In this document: one piece after another, positions 52,599 through 62,671 of the stretch | How the letters are laid out: each line of letters opens with the position of its first letter | Numbering within the stretch: position 1 is the first letter of the stretch | Source: an uncultured SAR86 cluster bacterium | Lineage (GTDB): Bacteria; Pseudomonadota; Gammaproteobacteria; Magnimaribacterales; AG-339-G14 | Length of the DNA stretch: 64,000 nt | NCBI GenBank assembly: GCA_902578495.1 | Contig: CACHCY010000004.1 | Coordinates: 1 to 64,000 of the forward strand | Direction: 5' to 3' | Program-made: the position numbers and the translations under genes | Notes under the pieces: generated by a model | What the model was told of the DNA's origin: nothing | The model's input: only the letters and a program-made list of their open reading frames with translations | Database searches by the model: none

Positions 52599-55500
52599 AT
52601 GCCTTCAAAAGAAAATACTAAGCATCAAGTATTATTATTAGGAAAAAGCACTTTTTCTTCTTTTAAAACAAAGAAAATAATAAAGTTTCAGAAAACTAAT
52701 CATTCTCTCAACATAAAATCTATTACTGATCTTTTTGTCCTAGAAATTACACAAAAATCCTATCAATCCAACAAGACAAAAATTTTGAAATTATTGGATG
52801 CAAGCGAAGTTAAGGACATCGATCAGAATTCAATAATTATATGCCCCAGAAGAGGTACAGAATCTCCTTGGGCATCCAAATCAAAAGATATTTTTATTAG
52901 TTGTGGAGTTGAAGATTTATTTAATATTGAAAAATTAAGAGTTTACAAAACTGAAGGCGTCAACGAACTTAATGATTCAGAACTATTTGACCCATTAACA
53001 GAAGAACACATCAAAAAAGAAAATTTAAATAATTTATTTTATAAAAATAAAAAAAAGCTTCTTAAAGAAATAGATCTTAATCAAAACATCAACGAAATTA
53101 ATGCCAAACTTGGTTTGGCATTAAATGATTTTGAGATTGAATATTTAAAACAAAACTATGAGGAGCTTGGAAGAAGACCAACTGACTGTGAGTTAATGAT
53201 GTTTTCGCAAATTAACTCGGAACACTGCAGACATAAAATTTTTAATTCAAAGTGGGTAATTGACGGTGAATCGGAAAATGCTTCCTTGTTTAGCTTCATT
53301 AAGGATACTTTTACTAATTATTCAGATGGAGTAATTTCTGCATACAAAGATAATGCCGCAGTTATAGAGGGAATAGGCAAAAAAAGGTTTTTTGCAGATC
53401 AGAAATCTAAAAAATACTCATTTATTGATGAGCAAGTAAATTTTTGTATAAAAGTAGAAACACATAATCACCCTACAGGTATATCTCCTTTTCCAGGTGC
53501 AGCAACTGGATCTGGTGGAGAAATTAGAGATGAGGGAGCAACAGGCAGAGGTGCTAAACCTAAGGCGGGTTTAACTGGGTATTCTGTCTCTTATCTCAGG
53601 CTTGATGAAGTTGAGCCTTGGGAGTTTGAAGGTAAATCTCCAAAAAGGATCGCTTCTCCAAAACAGATAATGATAGAAGCCCCAATTGGCGCTGCTTCTT
53701 ATAACAATGAGTTTGGAAGACCTAATATCGTTGGATACTTTAGGTCATTCGAAAGAAAAACTAAGAATACTCACTATGGATTTCATAAGCCTATTATGAT
53801 TGCTGGCGGTCTAGGCAACATAAGACCTATGCATTCATTTAAAAAGAATGTCTCGGTTAACTCAAAAGTTATCGTCCTTGGAGGCCCAAGTTATTTAATT
53901 GGTTTAGGAGGTGGGTCCGCATCTTCTCTTGCATCCGGACAATCTGATGATGAGCTTGATTTTGCATCTGTACAGAGAGGCAATCCTGAAATACAAAGAC
54001 GATGCCAAGAAGTTGTCGATGCCTGCTGGGCAATGGCTGAGAAAAATCCTATATCTTTCATTCACGATGTTGGAGCGGGTGGTCTATCTAATGCAATACC
54101 AGAAATAGCAAACGATGCTGGTTATGGAGCAAAAATTGAATTATCACAGATTCCAGTAGCTGATGAATCTCTGTCTCCATTGGAGATTTGGTGTAATGAA
54201 TCGCAAGAAAGATATGTAATTCTCATTGAAGAAAGTGATCTTCAAGCCTTTGAAGATATATGCTTCAGAGAAAAATGTCCTTTTGCAGTAGTAGGCGAAC
54301 TGACTGAGGAAAAAAAATTAACTCTTAACTCGCCTGATGAGGATATTCAACCAATTGATTTACCGATGAAACTCTTATTTGGAGCAAATGAAAATTTAAA
54401 AAGGGAATTTTCTTCAGTGCCTGACAATCAGATACAAGACAATCTCCCAGACATTCATATCAAAAAAACGTGGTTAAGTATTCTGAGTCATCCAACGGTA
54501 GGCTCTAAAAATTTTTTAATTTCCATTGCTGACAGGAACGTAGGTGGACTTACTTACAGAGATCAATTTGTTGGAAAATACCAAATGCCAGTCGCAGATA
54601 ACGCTGTAACACTTTCCTCTTTTGAAGGCTTAGGCGGAGAGGCTATGGCAATGGGAGAGAAATCTCCAATTGCAACAAAAAATGCAGAAGCTTCAGTAAG
54701 AATGGCTTTATCTGAATCAATTTTAAATATCTTATCTAGCGGAGTTAACAAATTATCTGATGTGAAAATCTCAGCAAACTGGATGGCTAACCCAAACAAA
54801 AATGAATCCAATAGTGATTTATTTAATTCAGTTAAATCTTTATCTGAGGATATATGCAAAATTTGGAAAATAACAATTCCTGTAGGAAAGGATTCAATGT
54901 CTATGGAGACAAGATGGAATAATGAAAAAGATATCGTGGTATCGCCTCTTAGTTTAGTAGCTTCTTCTTTCTGCAAAGTAAAAGATGTTACAAAAGCTAT
55001 TACTCCTGAAATTAAAAATATAAATGATACTGAGTTACTTCTTTTGGATTTAAGTAATAAGAAGTCTCGATTAGGAGGATCAATTCTTGAAGAAGTATTG
55101 CAAAAGGATCTAGGAAGAACTCCAGATGTTGAGCACATTACAACTTTACCTCTATTTTTCAATTACATAACTTCTCTAGTTCAGAAAGGTCAAATTTTAG
55201 CCTTACACGACAGATCAGATGGCGGTTTAGCAGCCTGTCTTTCAGAAATGGTTTTGTGTAGCGAATTGGGAGCAGAAATAGATATTGGATTCTTGGATGA
55301 AAAGAAGGTTTCTAGTTTTTTATTTAACGAAGAACTAGGCCTTGTAATACAAGTTGAAAAAAATACTGCTAAAGAAATTAAACAAACTCTAAAAGATTCT
55401 TCTTATGGTGCTAGTGTCATTGAACTAGGCAATCCTATTAAAGAGAATAATTTAATTATTTCCATTGAAAAAGAGAGATTAGAGTTCTCTTATAAAGAAA

Positions 55501-56426
55501 TGATGGAAAATTGGTGGAAGGTATCTCACAAAATACAAAAAGAAAGAGATAATCCTAAAGTTGCAGACGAAGAACTTCGATCAGTTCTTAACCCAAAAAA
55601 GAGAAAACTAAGTCAAGATATCAAATTTCGACAACCCTCTTACTCGTACTCATCCAGACCGAGAATTGCAATTTTAAGAGAGCAAGGCATAAATGGACAT
55701 ACTGAGATGGCTGCAGCTTTTCATCAAGCTTATTTTGATCCCTACGACGTTCACATGTCTGATTTAATAACGAAAGAAAAAAACTTGAAAGATTTTTCAG
55801 GGATAGTTTTTCCGGGAGGATTTTCCTACGGAGATGTTCTCGGAGCAGGAAAAGGTTGGGCAAACTCAATTCTATTTAATTCATTTTTACACGATGAATT
55901 TTCTGAATTCTTTTCTGATAAAAATAAGATTGTTTTGGGAGTATGTAATGGATGCCAAATACTATCAAGCCTAAAAAAAATAATTCCTGGAGCTGAAAAC
56001 TGGCCAAATTTTATAAAAAACCATTCTGATCAATTCGAAGCAAGATTAACTCAAGTGAATGTTCAAAAATCATCATCTGCCTTTTTTGATGGTATGGCTG
56101 GCTCAAGACTGATTGTGCCCGTTGCTCATGGAGAGGGGAGAGCACAGTTTGAATCCAATAAATCATTCGATAAATTTTCTGAAGAGAAGCTTGCAGTTAT
56201 AAAATATTGCGATGATGAAAGTAGTCCTACTCAAAATTATCCGCTTAATCCAAATGGTTCAAAGGATGGAATAGCTGGCTGTACTTCAAAAGATGGAAGG
56301 ATAACTGCAATGATGCCTCATCCTGAAAGAGCGTTTCTAAATAGACAGATCTCTTGGACAGATTCTGAAGATGAATTTAGTCCTTGGAAAACAATTTTTT
56401 TAAATGCAAGAATGGCTATTAATTAA
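52599..56426 (+). CDS. purL: Phosphoribosylformylglycinamidine synthase
   Basis: QINSEHCRHKIFNSKW; KVETHNHPTGISPFPGAATGSGGEIRDEGATGRGAKPKAG; C-terminal glutaminase GVCNGCQILSSL; ATG at 52599 preferred. Confidence 0.95.
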   Translation: MPSKENTKHQVLLLGKSTFSSFKTKKIIKFQKTNHSLNIKSITDLFVLEITQKSYQSNKTKILKLLDASEVKDIDQNSIIICPRRGTESPWASKSKDIFISCGVEDLFNIEKLRVYKTEGVNELNDSELFDPLTEEHIKKENLNNLFYKNKKKLLKEIDLNQNINEINAKLGLALNDFEIEYLKQNYEELGRRPTDCELMMFSQINSEHCRHKIFNSKWVIDGESENASLFSFIKDTFTNYSDGVISAYKDNAAVIEGIGKKRFFADQKSKKYSFIDEQVNFCIKVETHNHPTGISPFPGAATGSGGEIRDEGATGRGAKPKAGLTGYSVSYLRLDEVEPWEFEGKSPKRIASPKQIMIEAPIGAASYNNEFGRPNIVGYFRSFERKTKNTHYGFHKPIMIAGGLGNIRPMHSFKKNVSVNSKVIVLGGPSYLIGLGGGSASSLASGQSDDELDFASVQRGNPEIQRRCQEVVDACWAMAEKNPISFIHDVGAGGLSNAIPEIANDAGYGAKIELSQIPVADESLSPLEIWCNESQERYVILIEESDLQAFEDICFREKCPFAVVGELTEEKKLTLNSPDEDIQPIDLPMKLLFGANENLKREFSSVPDNQIQDNLPDIHIKKTWLSILSHPTVGSKNFLISIADRNVGGLTYRDQFVGKYQMPVADNAVTLSSFEGLGGEAMAMGEKSPIATKNAEASVRMALSESILNILSSGVNKLSDVKISANWMANPNKNESNSDLFNSVKSLSEDICKIWKITIPVGKDSMSMETRWNNEKDIVVSPLSLVASSFCKVKDVTKAITPEIKNINDTELLLLDLSNKKSRLGGSILEEVLQKDLGRTPDVEHITTLPLFFNYITSLVQKGQILALHDRSDGGLAACLSEMVLCSELGAEIDIGFLDEKKVSSFLFNEELGLVIQVEKNTAKEIKQTLKDSSYGASVIELGNPIKENNLIISIEKERLEFSYKEMMENWWKVSHKIQKERDNPKVADEELRSVLNPKKRKLSQDIKFRQPSYSYSSRPRIAILREQGINGHTEMAAAFHQAYFDPYDVHMSDLITKEKNLKDFSGIVFPGGFSYGDVLGAGKGWANSILFNSFLHDEFSEFFSDKNKIVLGVCNGCQILSSLKKIIPGAENWPNFIKNHSDQFEARLTQVNVQKSSSAFFDGMAGSRLIVPVAHGEGRAQFESNKSFDKFSEEKLAVIKYCDDESSPTQNYPLNPNGSKDGIAGCTSKDGRITAMMPHPERAFLNRQISWTDSEDEFSPWKTIFLNARMAIN

Positions 56427-56956
56427 CGTCTAATAATATCTTCAGTTCTTAAAACAAAATTACCGCTCTTAAGGTCGGCAAAAAAATTCTTTAAAGACGA
56501 ATTTACCCAAGGGAATGCAAGAATATCCCATGGAATTTCTTCCTCATCAAATAATCCAATCTCTGAGCTTTCTGAAGTTACGCTGAAATCATTCGGTCCT
56601 ACTTTAGCAAGGTATATCATATAAACTTGATTGATCTGAGGAATGTTGAAAATACCATATAGTTCACCAGCTTCAACATCAGCATTGGTTTCTTCTTTTG
56701 TCTCTCTTAAAGCTCCCTGAATTAGAGTTTCACCATTTTCGTAAAAACCTGCTGGCAGAGTCCATAAGCCCAATCTGGGTTGAATTGCTCTTTTACATAA
56801 GAGTACTTTATTTTCAAAAAAGGGAAGAGTGCCAACAACTACTTTTGGATTTTCATAATGGATAGCTCCACAGGAATCGCAACAAAATCTTTCCCTATTA
56901 TCATCTTCCGGGATTTTTAAAACGACGTTTCCACCGCAGACACTACAATATTTCAA
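56423..56956 (-). CDS. Nudix hydrolase with N-terminal zinc ribbon
   Basis: CSVCGG...CCDSCGAIHYENPK; Nudix box GFYENGETLIQGALRETKEETNADV. Confidence 0.88.
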   Translation of the reverse strand: MKYCSVCGGNVVLKIPEDDNRERFCCDSCGAIHYENPKVVVGTLPFFENKVLLCKRAIQPRLGLWTLPAGFYENGETLIQGALRETKEETNADVEAGELYGIFNIPQINQVYMIYLAKVGPNDFSVTSESSEIGLFDEEEIPWDILAFPWVNSSLKNFFADLKSGNFVLRTEDIIRR

Positions 56957-56988
56957 TTTAAGTTTATTTAGTTTTGAAGGTATTTTTT

Positions 56989-57576
56989 ATGAGATACTCA
57001 ATATGTATGATACCTAAAATTAAGGAAAACTTAAGCTCATATAAGCCCTCAGGTCCAATAGTAGGATTACCACAAGCAGCAGTATTAATTCTCCTTCATG
57101 AGACGAACGAAGATCTCAATTTAATTTACTGTTTGAGATCTAATAATCTTCCGACTCATGCTGGTGAGGTTGCTTTTCCCGGAGGGAAAAGAGAAGAAAA
57201 AGATGAAACGTTGAGAGATACTGCTTTGAGAGAGGCGCAAGAAGAGGTAAATCTGGAATTAAAAGACGTGGAAGTTTTAGGAGAAATAAGTTCTGTGCAA
57301 TCAAGGTTTGGATTAAGCGTAACTCCTTATATCGGCATACTCAAAAATAACTCATTAATAGCTGATGGCAAAGAAATTGCAGAAGTTTTCAGTGTGCCCT
57401 TAAATTTTATTAAAAATAATATGCAAAAAGAACAAAAATCTGAAAACTGGGATAATAAAAAAGTTTTTTTTCCTTTTTTTGAATTTGAAAATAAAATGGT
57501 ATGGGGGCTCACTGCTTATATGACTGTTGAGTTTTTAAAGCTTCTTGATATTGAAATAGATTTAACAAGGAAATAA
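56989..57576 (+). CDS. CoA pyrophosphatase-like Nudix hydrolase (NudL type)
   Basis: LPTHAGEVAFPGGKREEKDETLRDTALREAQEEVNL; start uncertain (TTG 56974, ATG 56989 or 57004). Confidence 0.85.
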   Translation: MRYSICMIPKIKENLSSYKPSGPIVGLPQAAVLILLHETNEDLNLIYCLRSNNLPTHAGEVAFPGGKREEKDETLRDTALREAQEEVNLELKDVEVLGEISSVQSRFGLSVTPYIGILKNNSLIADGKEIAEVFSVPLNFIKNNMQKEQKSENWDNKKVFFPFFEFENKMVWGLTAYMTVEFLKLLDIEIDLTRK

Positions 57577-58103
57577 TGATTTATAAATTAGATGATCATA
57601 AAGTAACTACAGATGGCGACGATTTTTATGTTGCAGAGACTGCAACAGTAGTTGGAAGAGTAACCTTAAAAAAAGATGCATCAGTTTGGTTTGGTGCAGT
57701 TGTCAGGGGTGATGTTGAAGACATAATCATAGGTCAGGGTTCAAACGTTCAAGATCTATCCGTAATACATGCAGATCCGGGCAGCCCAACTATTATTGGT
57801 GATAATGTTACTGTAGGACATAAAGTCATGTTGCATGGTTGCCAAATTGGAAATAATTCACTGATAGGTATTAATGCAGTGGTCTTAAACGGTGCGAAGA
57901 TTGGAGAAAATTGCCTAATTGGAGCTAACTCGTTAGTGACCGAAAATACTGTAATTCCAGATAATTCTATGTTCTTAGGCTCTCCTGGAAAGGTTGTAAA
58001 AACTTTAGGTCCTGAAATGAAAGATTTTTTGCTTGCTTCAGCTGTTCACTACGTCGAAAATTACAAAAGATTTAAAAAAGGGATGTCGAAAGATGAAAAC
58101 TGA
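57576..58103 (+). CDS. Gamma-carbonic anhydrase-like hexapeptide-repeat protein (YrdA type)
   Basis: ATVVGRVTLKKDASVWFGAVVRGDVEDIIIGQGSNVQDLSVIHAD...GDNVTVGHKVMLHGCQIGN. Confidence 0.9.
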   Translation: MIYKLDDHKVTTDGDDFYVAETATVVGRVTLKKDASVWFGAVVRGDVEDIIIGQGSNVQDLSVIHADPGSPTIIGDNVTVGHKVMLHGCQIGNNSLIGINAVVLNGAKIGENCLIGANSLVTENTVIPDNSMFLGSPGKVVKTLGPEMKDFLLASAVHYVENYKRFKKGMSKDEN

Positions 58104-58800
58104 AATTATTAATTACGATATAGATGGAAAAGATTTTTTGGGATATGCAGCTTTTCCTGATGGTGATAATTTTCCAGCCGTAATCATTGCTCATACTTGG
58201 TCTGGAAGAGATCAATTTGTCGATGAAAAGGCAGAAAAACTTGCAGAGAATGGCTACCTTGGATTTGCGCTCGATATGTACGGCGATGGTATTGTTGGAG
58301 AAACTAATGAAGAAAATGCTGCTCGTATGCAACCACTTTTGGATGATAGAAAAGAGCTTTCAAAAAGAGTTAAGGCAGCCTACGATAAAGTTTCTTCCTT
58401 GCCAGGCGTAGACAAGTCAAAGATTGCAGTTTTTGGGTATTGTTTTGGTGGGTTAGTTTCCCTAGATTTGGCCAGAACTGGTGTTGATTTGAGAGGAAGT
58501 GCAAGTTTTCATGGATTCTTAGCTGGACCTGAAGAACCAATCAATGAACAAATTAAAGCTAAAATTTTAGCTATGCATGGCATGAAGGATCCAATGGTTG
58601 GAGAAGATCAAATGCAATCTTTTTATAAAGAGATGAGTGAAAAAGATGTTGACTGGCAGCTGCATATATATGGCGACTCTATGCATTCTTTTACAAATCC
58701 AGAAGCAAATAATCCAGACTTTGGGACAGTTTATTCAAAAGAGGCTGATAGAAGGTCTTGGATGTTGCTGATGGATTTTCTTGAAGAGGTCTTCTCATAA
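58093..58800 (+). CDS. Dienelactone hydrolase family protein
   Basis: PAVIIAHTWSGRDQFVDEKAEKLAENGYLGFALDMYG; KIAVFGYCFGGLVSLDLA; ATG at 58093 preferred. Confidence 0.88.
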   Translation: MKTEIINYDIDGKDFLGYAAFPDGDNFPAVIIAHTWSGRDQFVDEKAEKLAENGYLGFALDMYGDGIVGETNEENAARMQPLLDDRKELSKRVKAAYDKVSSLPGVDKSKIAVFGYCFGGLVSLDLARTGVDLRGSASFHGFLAGPEEPINEQIKAKILAMHGMKDPMVGEDQMQSFYKEMSEKDVDWQLHIYGDSMHSFTNPEANNPDFGTVYSKEADRRSWMLLMDFLEEVFS

Positions 58801-61395
58801 ATGCATTCTTCAGAAGTTAGAAAAAAATTTATTGATTTTTTTTCTTCTAAAGGACACCAAATAGTCGAAAGTTCTAGCGTTTTACCGTTAGATGATCAAA
58901 CCCTTTTATTCACTAATTCTGGCATGAACCAGTTTAAAGATGTCTTTCTAGGTGCAGAAAAAAGAGACTACTTAACTGCAACTTCGGCCCAAAGATGCAT
59001 TAGGGCTGGTGGTAAACATAACGACCTAGAAAACGTTGGGTATACCTTAAGACACCATACTTTTTTTGAAATGTTAGGAAACTTTAGTTTTGGAGACTAT
59101 TTCAAAAAAGAAGCAATCAAATATGCCTGGGAACTGTTAACTGAAATTTACAAAATTTCTCCTGAAAAACTATGGATAACTGTTCATATAGAAGACCAAG
59201 AATCAGAAAAGATTTGGTTAAATGAAATCGGAATCCAACCAGATCGAATTTCAAAGCTAGATGACGATAATTTCTGGTCAATGGGGGATACAGGACCCTG
59301 CGGGCCTTGCAGTGAAATATTTTATGATCATGGAGAGGCATTTTCAGGAGAGTCACCGGCAGAAGGCGTTGATACTGGAGATAGATTTGTTGAAATATAC
59401 AATCTGGTCTTCATGCAGTTCAATAGGAGTCCTGATGGGGAACTTTCTCCCTTGCCCAAACCATCCGTTGATACCGGCATGGGCCTTGAAAGAATCACGG
59501 CGGTTTTGCAAGGCATTAACGACAACTATGAAACTGATTTGTTCAAAGATTTAATAAAAAAAATAGCATTGAACTTGGGTGCACTAAATCTTGAAAATCC
59601 ATCTCTTAGAGTTATCGCAGATCATTTAAGATCTAGTTCTTATTTGATAGCTGATGGCCTCTCCGTTTCTAATGAAGGCAGGGGTTACGTCCTTAGAAGA
59701 ATCATAAGAAGAGCTTTGAGGCATGCATATAAGTTGAATCCTGATTATGAAAAACCTCTTTCAGGTCTTGTGAAGGAGTTAGTATCCCAAATGGGAAAAG
59801 AGCACGCTCTTTTAAGTAAAAATAAAAAAATCATAGAAAAAACCATAGAAAAAGAAGAACAACAGTTCTCCCTAACTCTAAGAAATGGTATGCGCATTTT
59901 TGAGGATGAGACACCGAAGGATGTAAAGGAAGTATCTGGTGAACTCGCTTTCAAACTCTATGATACTTTTGGATTTCCCCTAGACATGACCATAGATCTT
60001 GCAAGGGAAAAAAATATTTCAGTAAACATAAAGGAGTATGAGGAACTAATGGAACAACAGAGAGATCTTGCGAAAGCTTCATCTAATTTTGATTCTCTGA
60101 TGCCGTCATCAATTTCCTTAGATAAGCCAACTAACTTTATCGGATATGACAAAAACAAATGTAAATCTAAAGTGCTAAAGATTTTTGTAAATCAAAAAGA
60201 GCAAGAGACATTAGAGAGCGATGTAGATGCAATATTAATTTTAAATAAAACACCTTTTTATGCTGAGTCAGGAGGTCAAGTTGGCGATCAAGGTTCTATT
60301 TCAGGTGAAGACTTCATTTTTGAAGTAAAAGATACTCAAAAGGTAGGAGATCAATTTATTCACATTGGTAATTTGCAAAAAGGAACCCTTAAAGTTGGAA
60401 GTCAATGCGAGACTTCTATTAATGTAGATAGAAGGAATAAAATTATTAGAAATCATTCAGCTACTCATCTGCTTCATTCTGCACTCAGAAATGTATTGGG
60501 AGAACATGTCGAGCAAAAAGGCTCCTTAGTTTCAGATACATATTTTAGATTTGATTTTACTCACGATGCTGCTTTAAAAATTGAAGAAGTACAACAAATT
60601 GAAAATTTAGTTAATGAAACAATTAGAAATAATATTTCTACTAAAATAGAAACTATGAGCTTTAAGAAGGCACAAGACAAAGGAGCGCTGGCTTTTTTTG
60701 GAGATAAGTATGGAGATGAGGTGCGCGTACTCTCTATAGGCGGAGACTTTTCTATTGAACTATGTGGTGGAACTCATGTTGATTCGGCTGGGGATATTGG
60801 TTTTGTAAAAGTAACTAGTGAATCAAGTATTTCATCAGGCGTCAGAAGAATTGAAGCTTGCAGTGGAAAAGATGCGGAAGATTTCTCAAATAAATTTCAA
60901 AATTCTGGGCAAGAAGCAATGAGACTTTTGAACGTGAATGAAGAGGGTCTTATTTCAAAAATTAAAGAATTGATGGAAAAGAATAGTGAGTTAGAAAAAT
61001 CGATTAAATCATCACAACAAAAAGAATTAGGCGAAGTAATAAAGAGTCTTGAACAAGATATTATTCAAATTAATTCTTACAAAGTTATCTTAAAGGAAAT
61101 AAAAGGAATTAACTTAGGTTCAGCAAGATCTTTCATAGACGAACTAAAAAATAAAAATGAAAACTTAATTTGTGTTCTTGGTACGAAAGATGGTGATAAA
61201 TCAAGCTTATTGGTTTCATCTTCAAAATCAATTCCAAAAGATGTTTTCAGTTCAAATGATTTGTTACAATCCCTCGCTTCATTGATAGGCGGTAAAGGCG
61301 GAGGTAAACCAGATCATGCACAAGCAGGCGGTAGTCAAGTTAAAAACTTTGAAAAAGTTTTTTCTGAAGCTACAAAATATATTCAAAATCTTTAA
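58801..61395 (+). CDS. alaS: Alanyl-tRNA synthetase
   Basis: RKKFIDFFSSKGHQIVESSSVLPLDDQTLLFTNSGMNQFKDVFLG; NHSATHLLHSALR; GGKGGGKPDHAQAGG. Confidence 0.97.
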   Translation: MHSSEVRKKFIDFFSSKGHQIVESSSVLPLDDQTLLFTNSGMNQFKDVFLGAEKRDYLTATSAQRCIRAGGKHNDLENVGYTLRHHTFFEMLGNFSFGDYFKKEAIKYAWELLTEIYKISPEKLWITVHIEDQESEKIWLNEIGIQPDRISKLDDDNFWSMGDTGPCGPCSEIFYDHGEAFSGESPAEGVDTGDRFVEIYNLVFMQFNRSPDGELSPLPKPSVDTGMGLERITAVLQGINDNYETDLFKDLIKKIALNLGALNLENPSLRVIADHLRSSSYLIADGLSVSNEGRGYVLRRIIRRALRHAYKLNPDYEKPLSGLVKELVSQMGKEHALLSKNKKIIEKTIEKEEQQFSLTLRNGMRIFEDETPKDVKEVSGELAFKLYDTFGFPLDMTIDLAREKNISVNIKEYEELMEQQRDLAKASSNFDSLMPSSISLDKPTNFIGYDKNKCKSKVLKIFVNQKEQETLESDVDAILILNKTPFYAESGGQVGDQGSISGEDFIFEVKDTQKVGDQFIHIGNLQKGTLKVGSQCETSINVDRRNKIIRNHSATHLLHSALRNVLGEHVEQKGSLVSDTYFRFDFTHDAALKIEEVQQIENLVNETIRNNISTKIETMSFKKAQDKGALAFFGDKYGDEVRVLSIGGDFSIELCGGTHVDSAGDIGFVKVTSESSISSGVRRIEACSGKDAEDFSNKFQNSGQEAMRLLNVNEEGLISKIKELMEKNSELEKSIKSSQQKELGEVIKSLEQDIIQINSYKVILKEIKGINLGSARSFIDELKNKNENLICVLGTKDGDKSSLLVSSSKSIPKDVFSSNDLLQSLASLIGGKGGGKPDHAQAGGSQVKNFEKVFSEATKYIQNL

Positions 61396-61400
61396 AAGGC

Positions 61401-62618
61401 ATGAGTAACATTATTGTCCAAAAATTTGGAGGGACATCTGTTGCTAGCCCTAAAAGAATTGAAGCAGTTGCCAAGATTGTTGGTCAGGAAATTGACTCAG
61501 GTAATCATGTCGCTGTTGTTGTTTCAGCCATGGCAGGCGAAACAAATAGACTGATTGATCTGACTAAGAAAATTCAAAAGAAATCTGATCCTCGAGAATT
61601 TGATGCTGTTGTTTCTTCTGGAGAGCAAGTTTCTGCAGCGTTGCTTGCCATGTCTCTTAAAAAGAAAGGTTATAACTCAAGATCTTACAATGCTTTTCAG
61701 ATGGGGTTTAAAACGGATTCCTCCTTTGGAAGAGCAAGAATTAGAAAAGTCTCAGAGGAAATTCTTCAAGATGCATTAGAAAAAAATATTGTTCCTGTAA
61801 TCACAGGATTTCAAGGGGTTGATGATGAAAATAACATTACTACCTTAGGAAGGGGCGGTTCGGACACCTCTGCAGTAGCAATTGCAGTTTCTTTGAATGC
61901 TAAGGAGTGTCAGATTTATACTGATGTGGATGGGGTATTTACAACCGATCCAAATATTTACGATAAAGCCAGGAAACTTGATCATTTAACATACGAAGAA
62001 ATGTTGGAACTTTCTTCTTTAGGAGCTAAAGTTTTACAAATAAGATCTGTGGAATTTGCAAGTAAATACAAATTACCTTTGAGAGTCTTATCAAGTTTTG
62101 GGTCAAACGGAGGAACTTTGATAAATAGTAACGATAATTTAGAAGAGGCTGTAGTATCAGGAATTGCGTTTACTTCAAATGAAGCAAAAATAACCATCAG
62201 AAAAGTTCCTGACATTCCAGGAGTTGCAGCAAAAATACTTTCTCCCATAAGCGATGCTGGAATTGAGGTAGATGTAATTGTCCAAAACGTGGCATCCGAT
62301 AACACAACCGACTTCACTTTCACAGTGCATAAAGATTTTGCGGATGAAACTTCAAAAATTTTAGAAAAGTTACGTAAAGAGTTAGGTAGCGGTGAAATCG
62401 AAGTTGATCTAGATATTTGCAAAGTATCCGTTGTTGGAAACGGAATGAAGTCTCACGCAGGTGTAGCAAGTAAAATGTTTGGAGCCTTGGCAGATGAGGC
62501 AATAAATATCGAAATGATTTCAACCTCAGAGATCAAAATCTCAGTTGTTCTTGAAGAAAAGTATAAGGAACTTGCTGTAAGAACCCTTCATGATGCATTT
62601 GAGTTAGATAAGAATTAA
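61401..62618 (+). CDS. lysC: Aspartate kinase
   Basis: IIVQKFGGTSVASPKRIEAVAKIV; TTLGRGGSDTSAVAIAVSLNAKECQIYTDVDGVFTTDPNI. Confidence 0.96.
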   Translation: MSNIIVQKFGGTSVASPKRIEAVAKIVGQEIDSGNHVAVVVSAMAGETNRLIDLTKKIQKKSDPREFDAVVSSGEQVSAALLAMSLKKKGYNSRSYNAFQMGFKTDSSFGRARIRKVSEEILQDALEKNIVPVITGFQGVDDENNITTLGRGGSDTSAVAIAVSLNAKECQIYTDVDGVFTTDPNIYDKARKLDHLTYEEMLELSSLGAKVLQIRSVEFASKYKLPLRVLSSFGSNGGTLINSNDNLEEAVVSGIAFTSNEAKITIRKVPDIPGVAAKILSPISDAGIEVDVIVQNVASDNTTDFTFTVHKDFADETSKILEKLRKELGSGEIEVDLDICKVSVVGNGMKSHAGVASKMFGALADEAINIEMISTSEIKISVVLEEKYKELAVRTLHDAFELDKN

Positions 62619-62671
62619 TTTATTGCACAATAGATATCATATTGATAATCTCACTTTAGAGGAGATTTACT

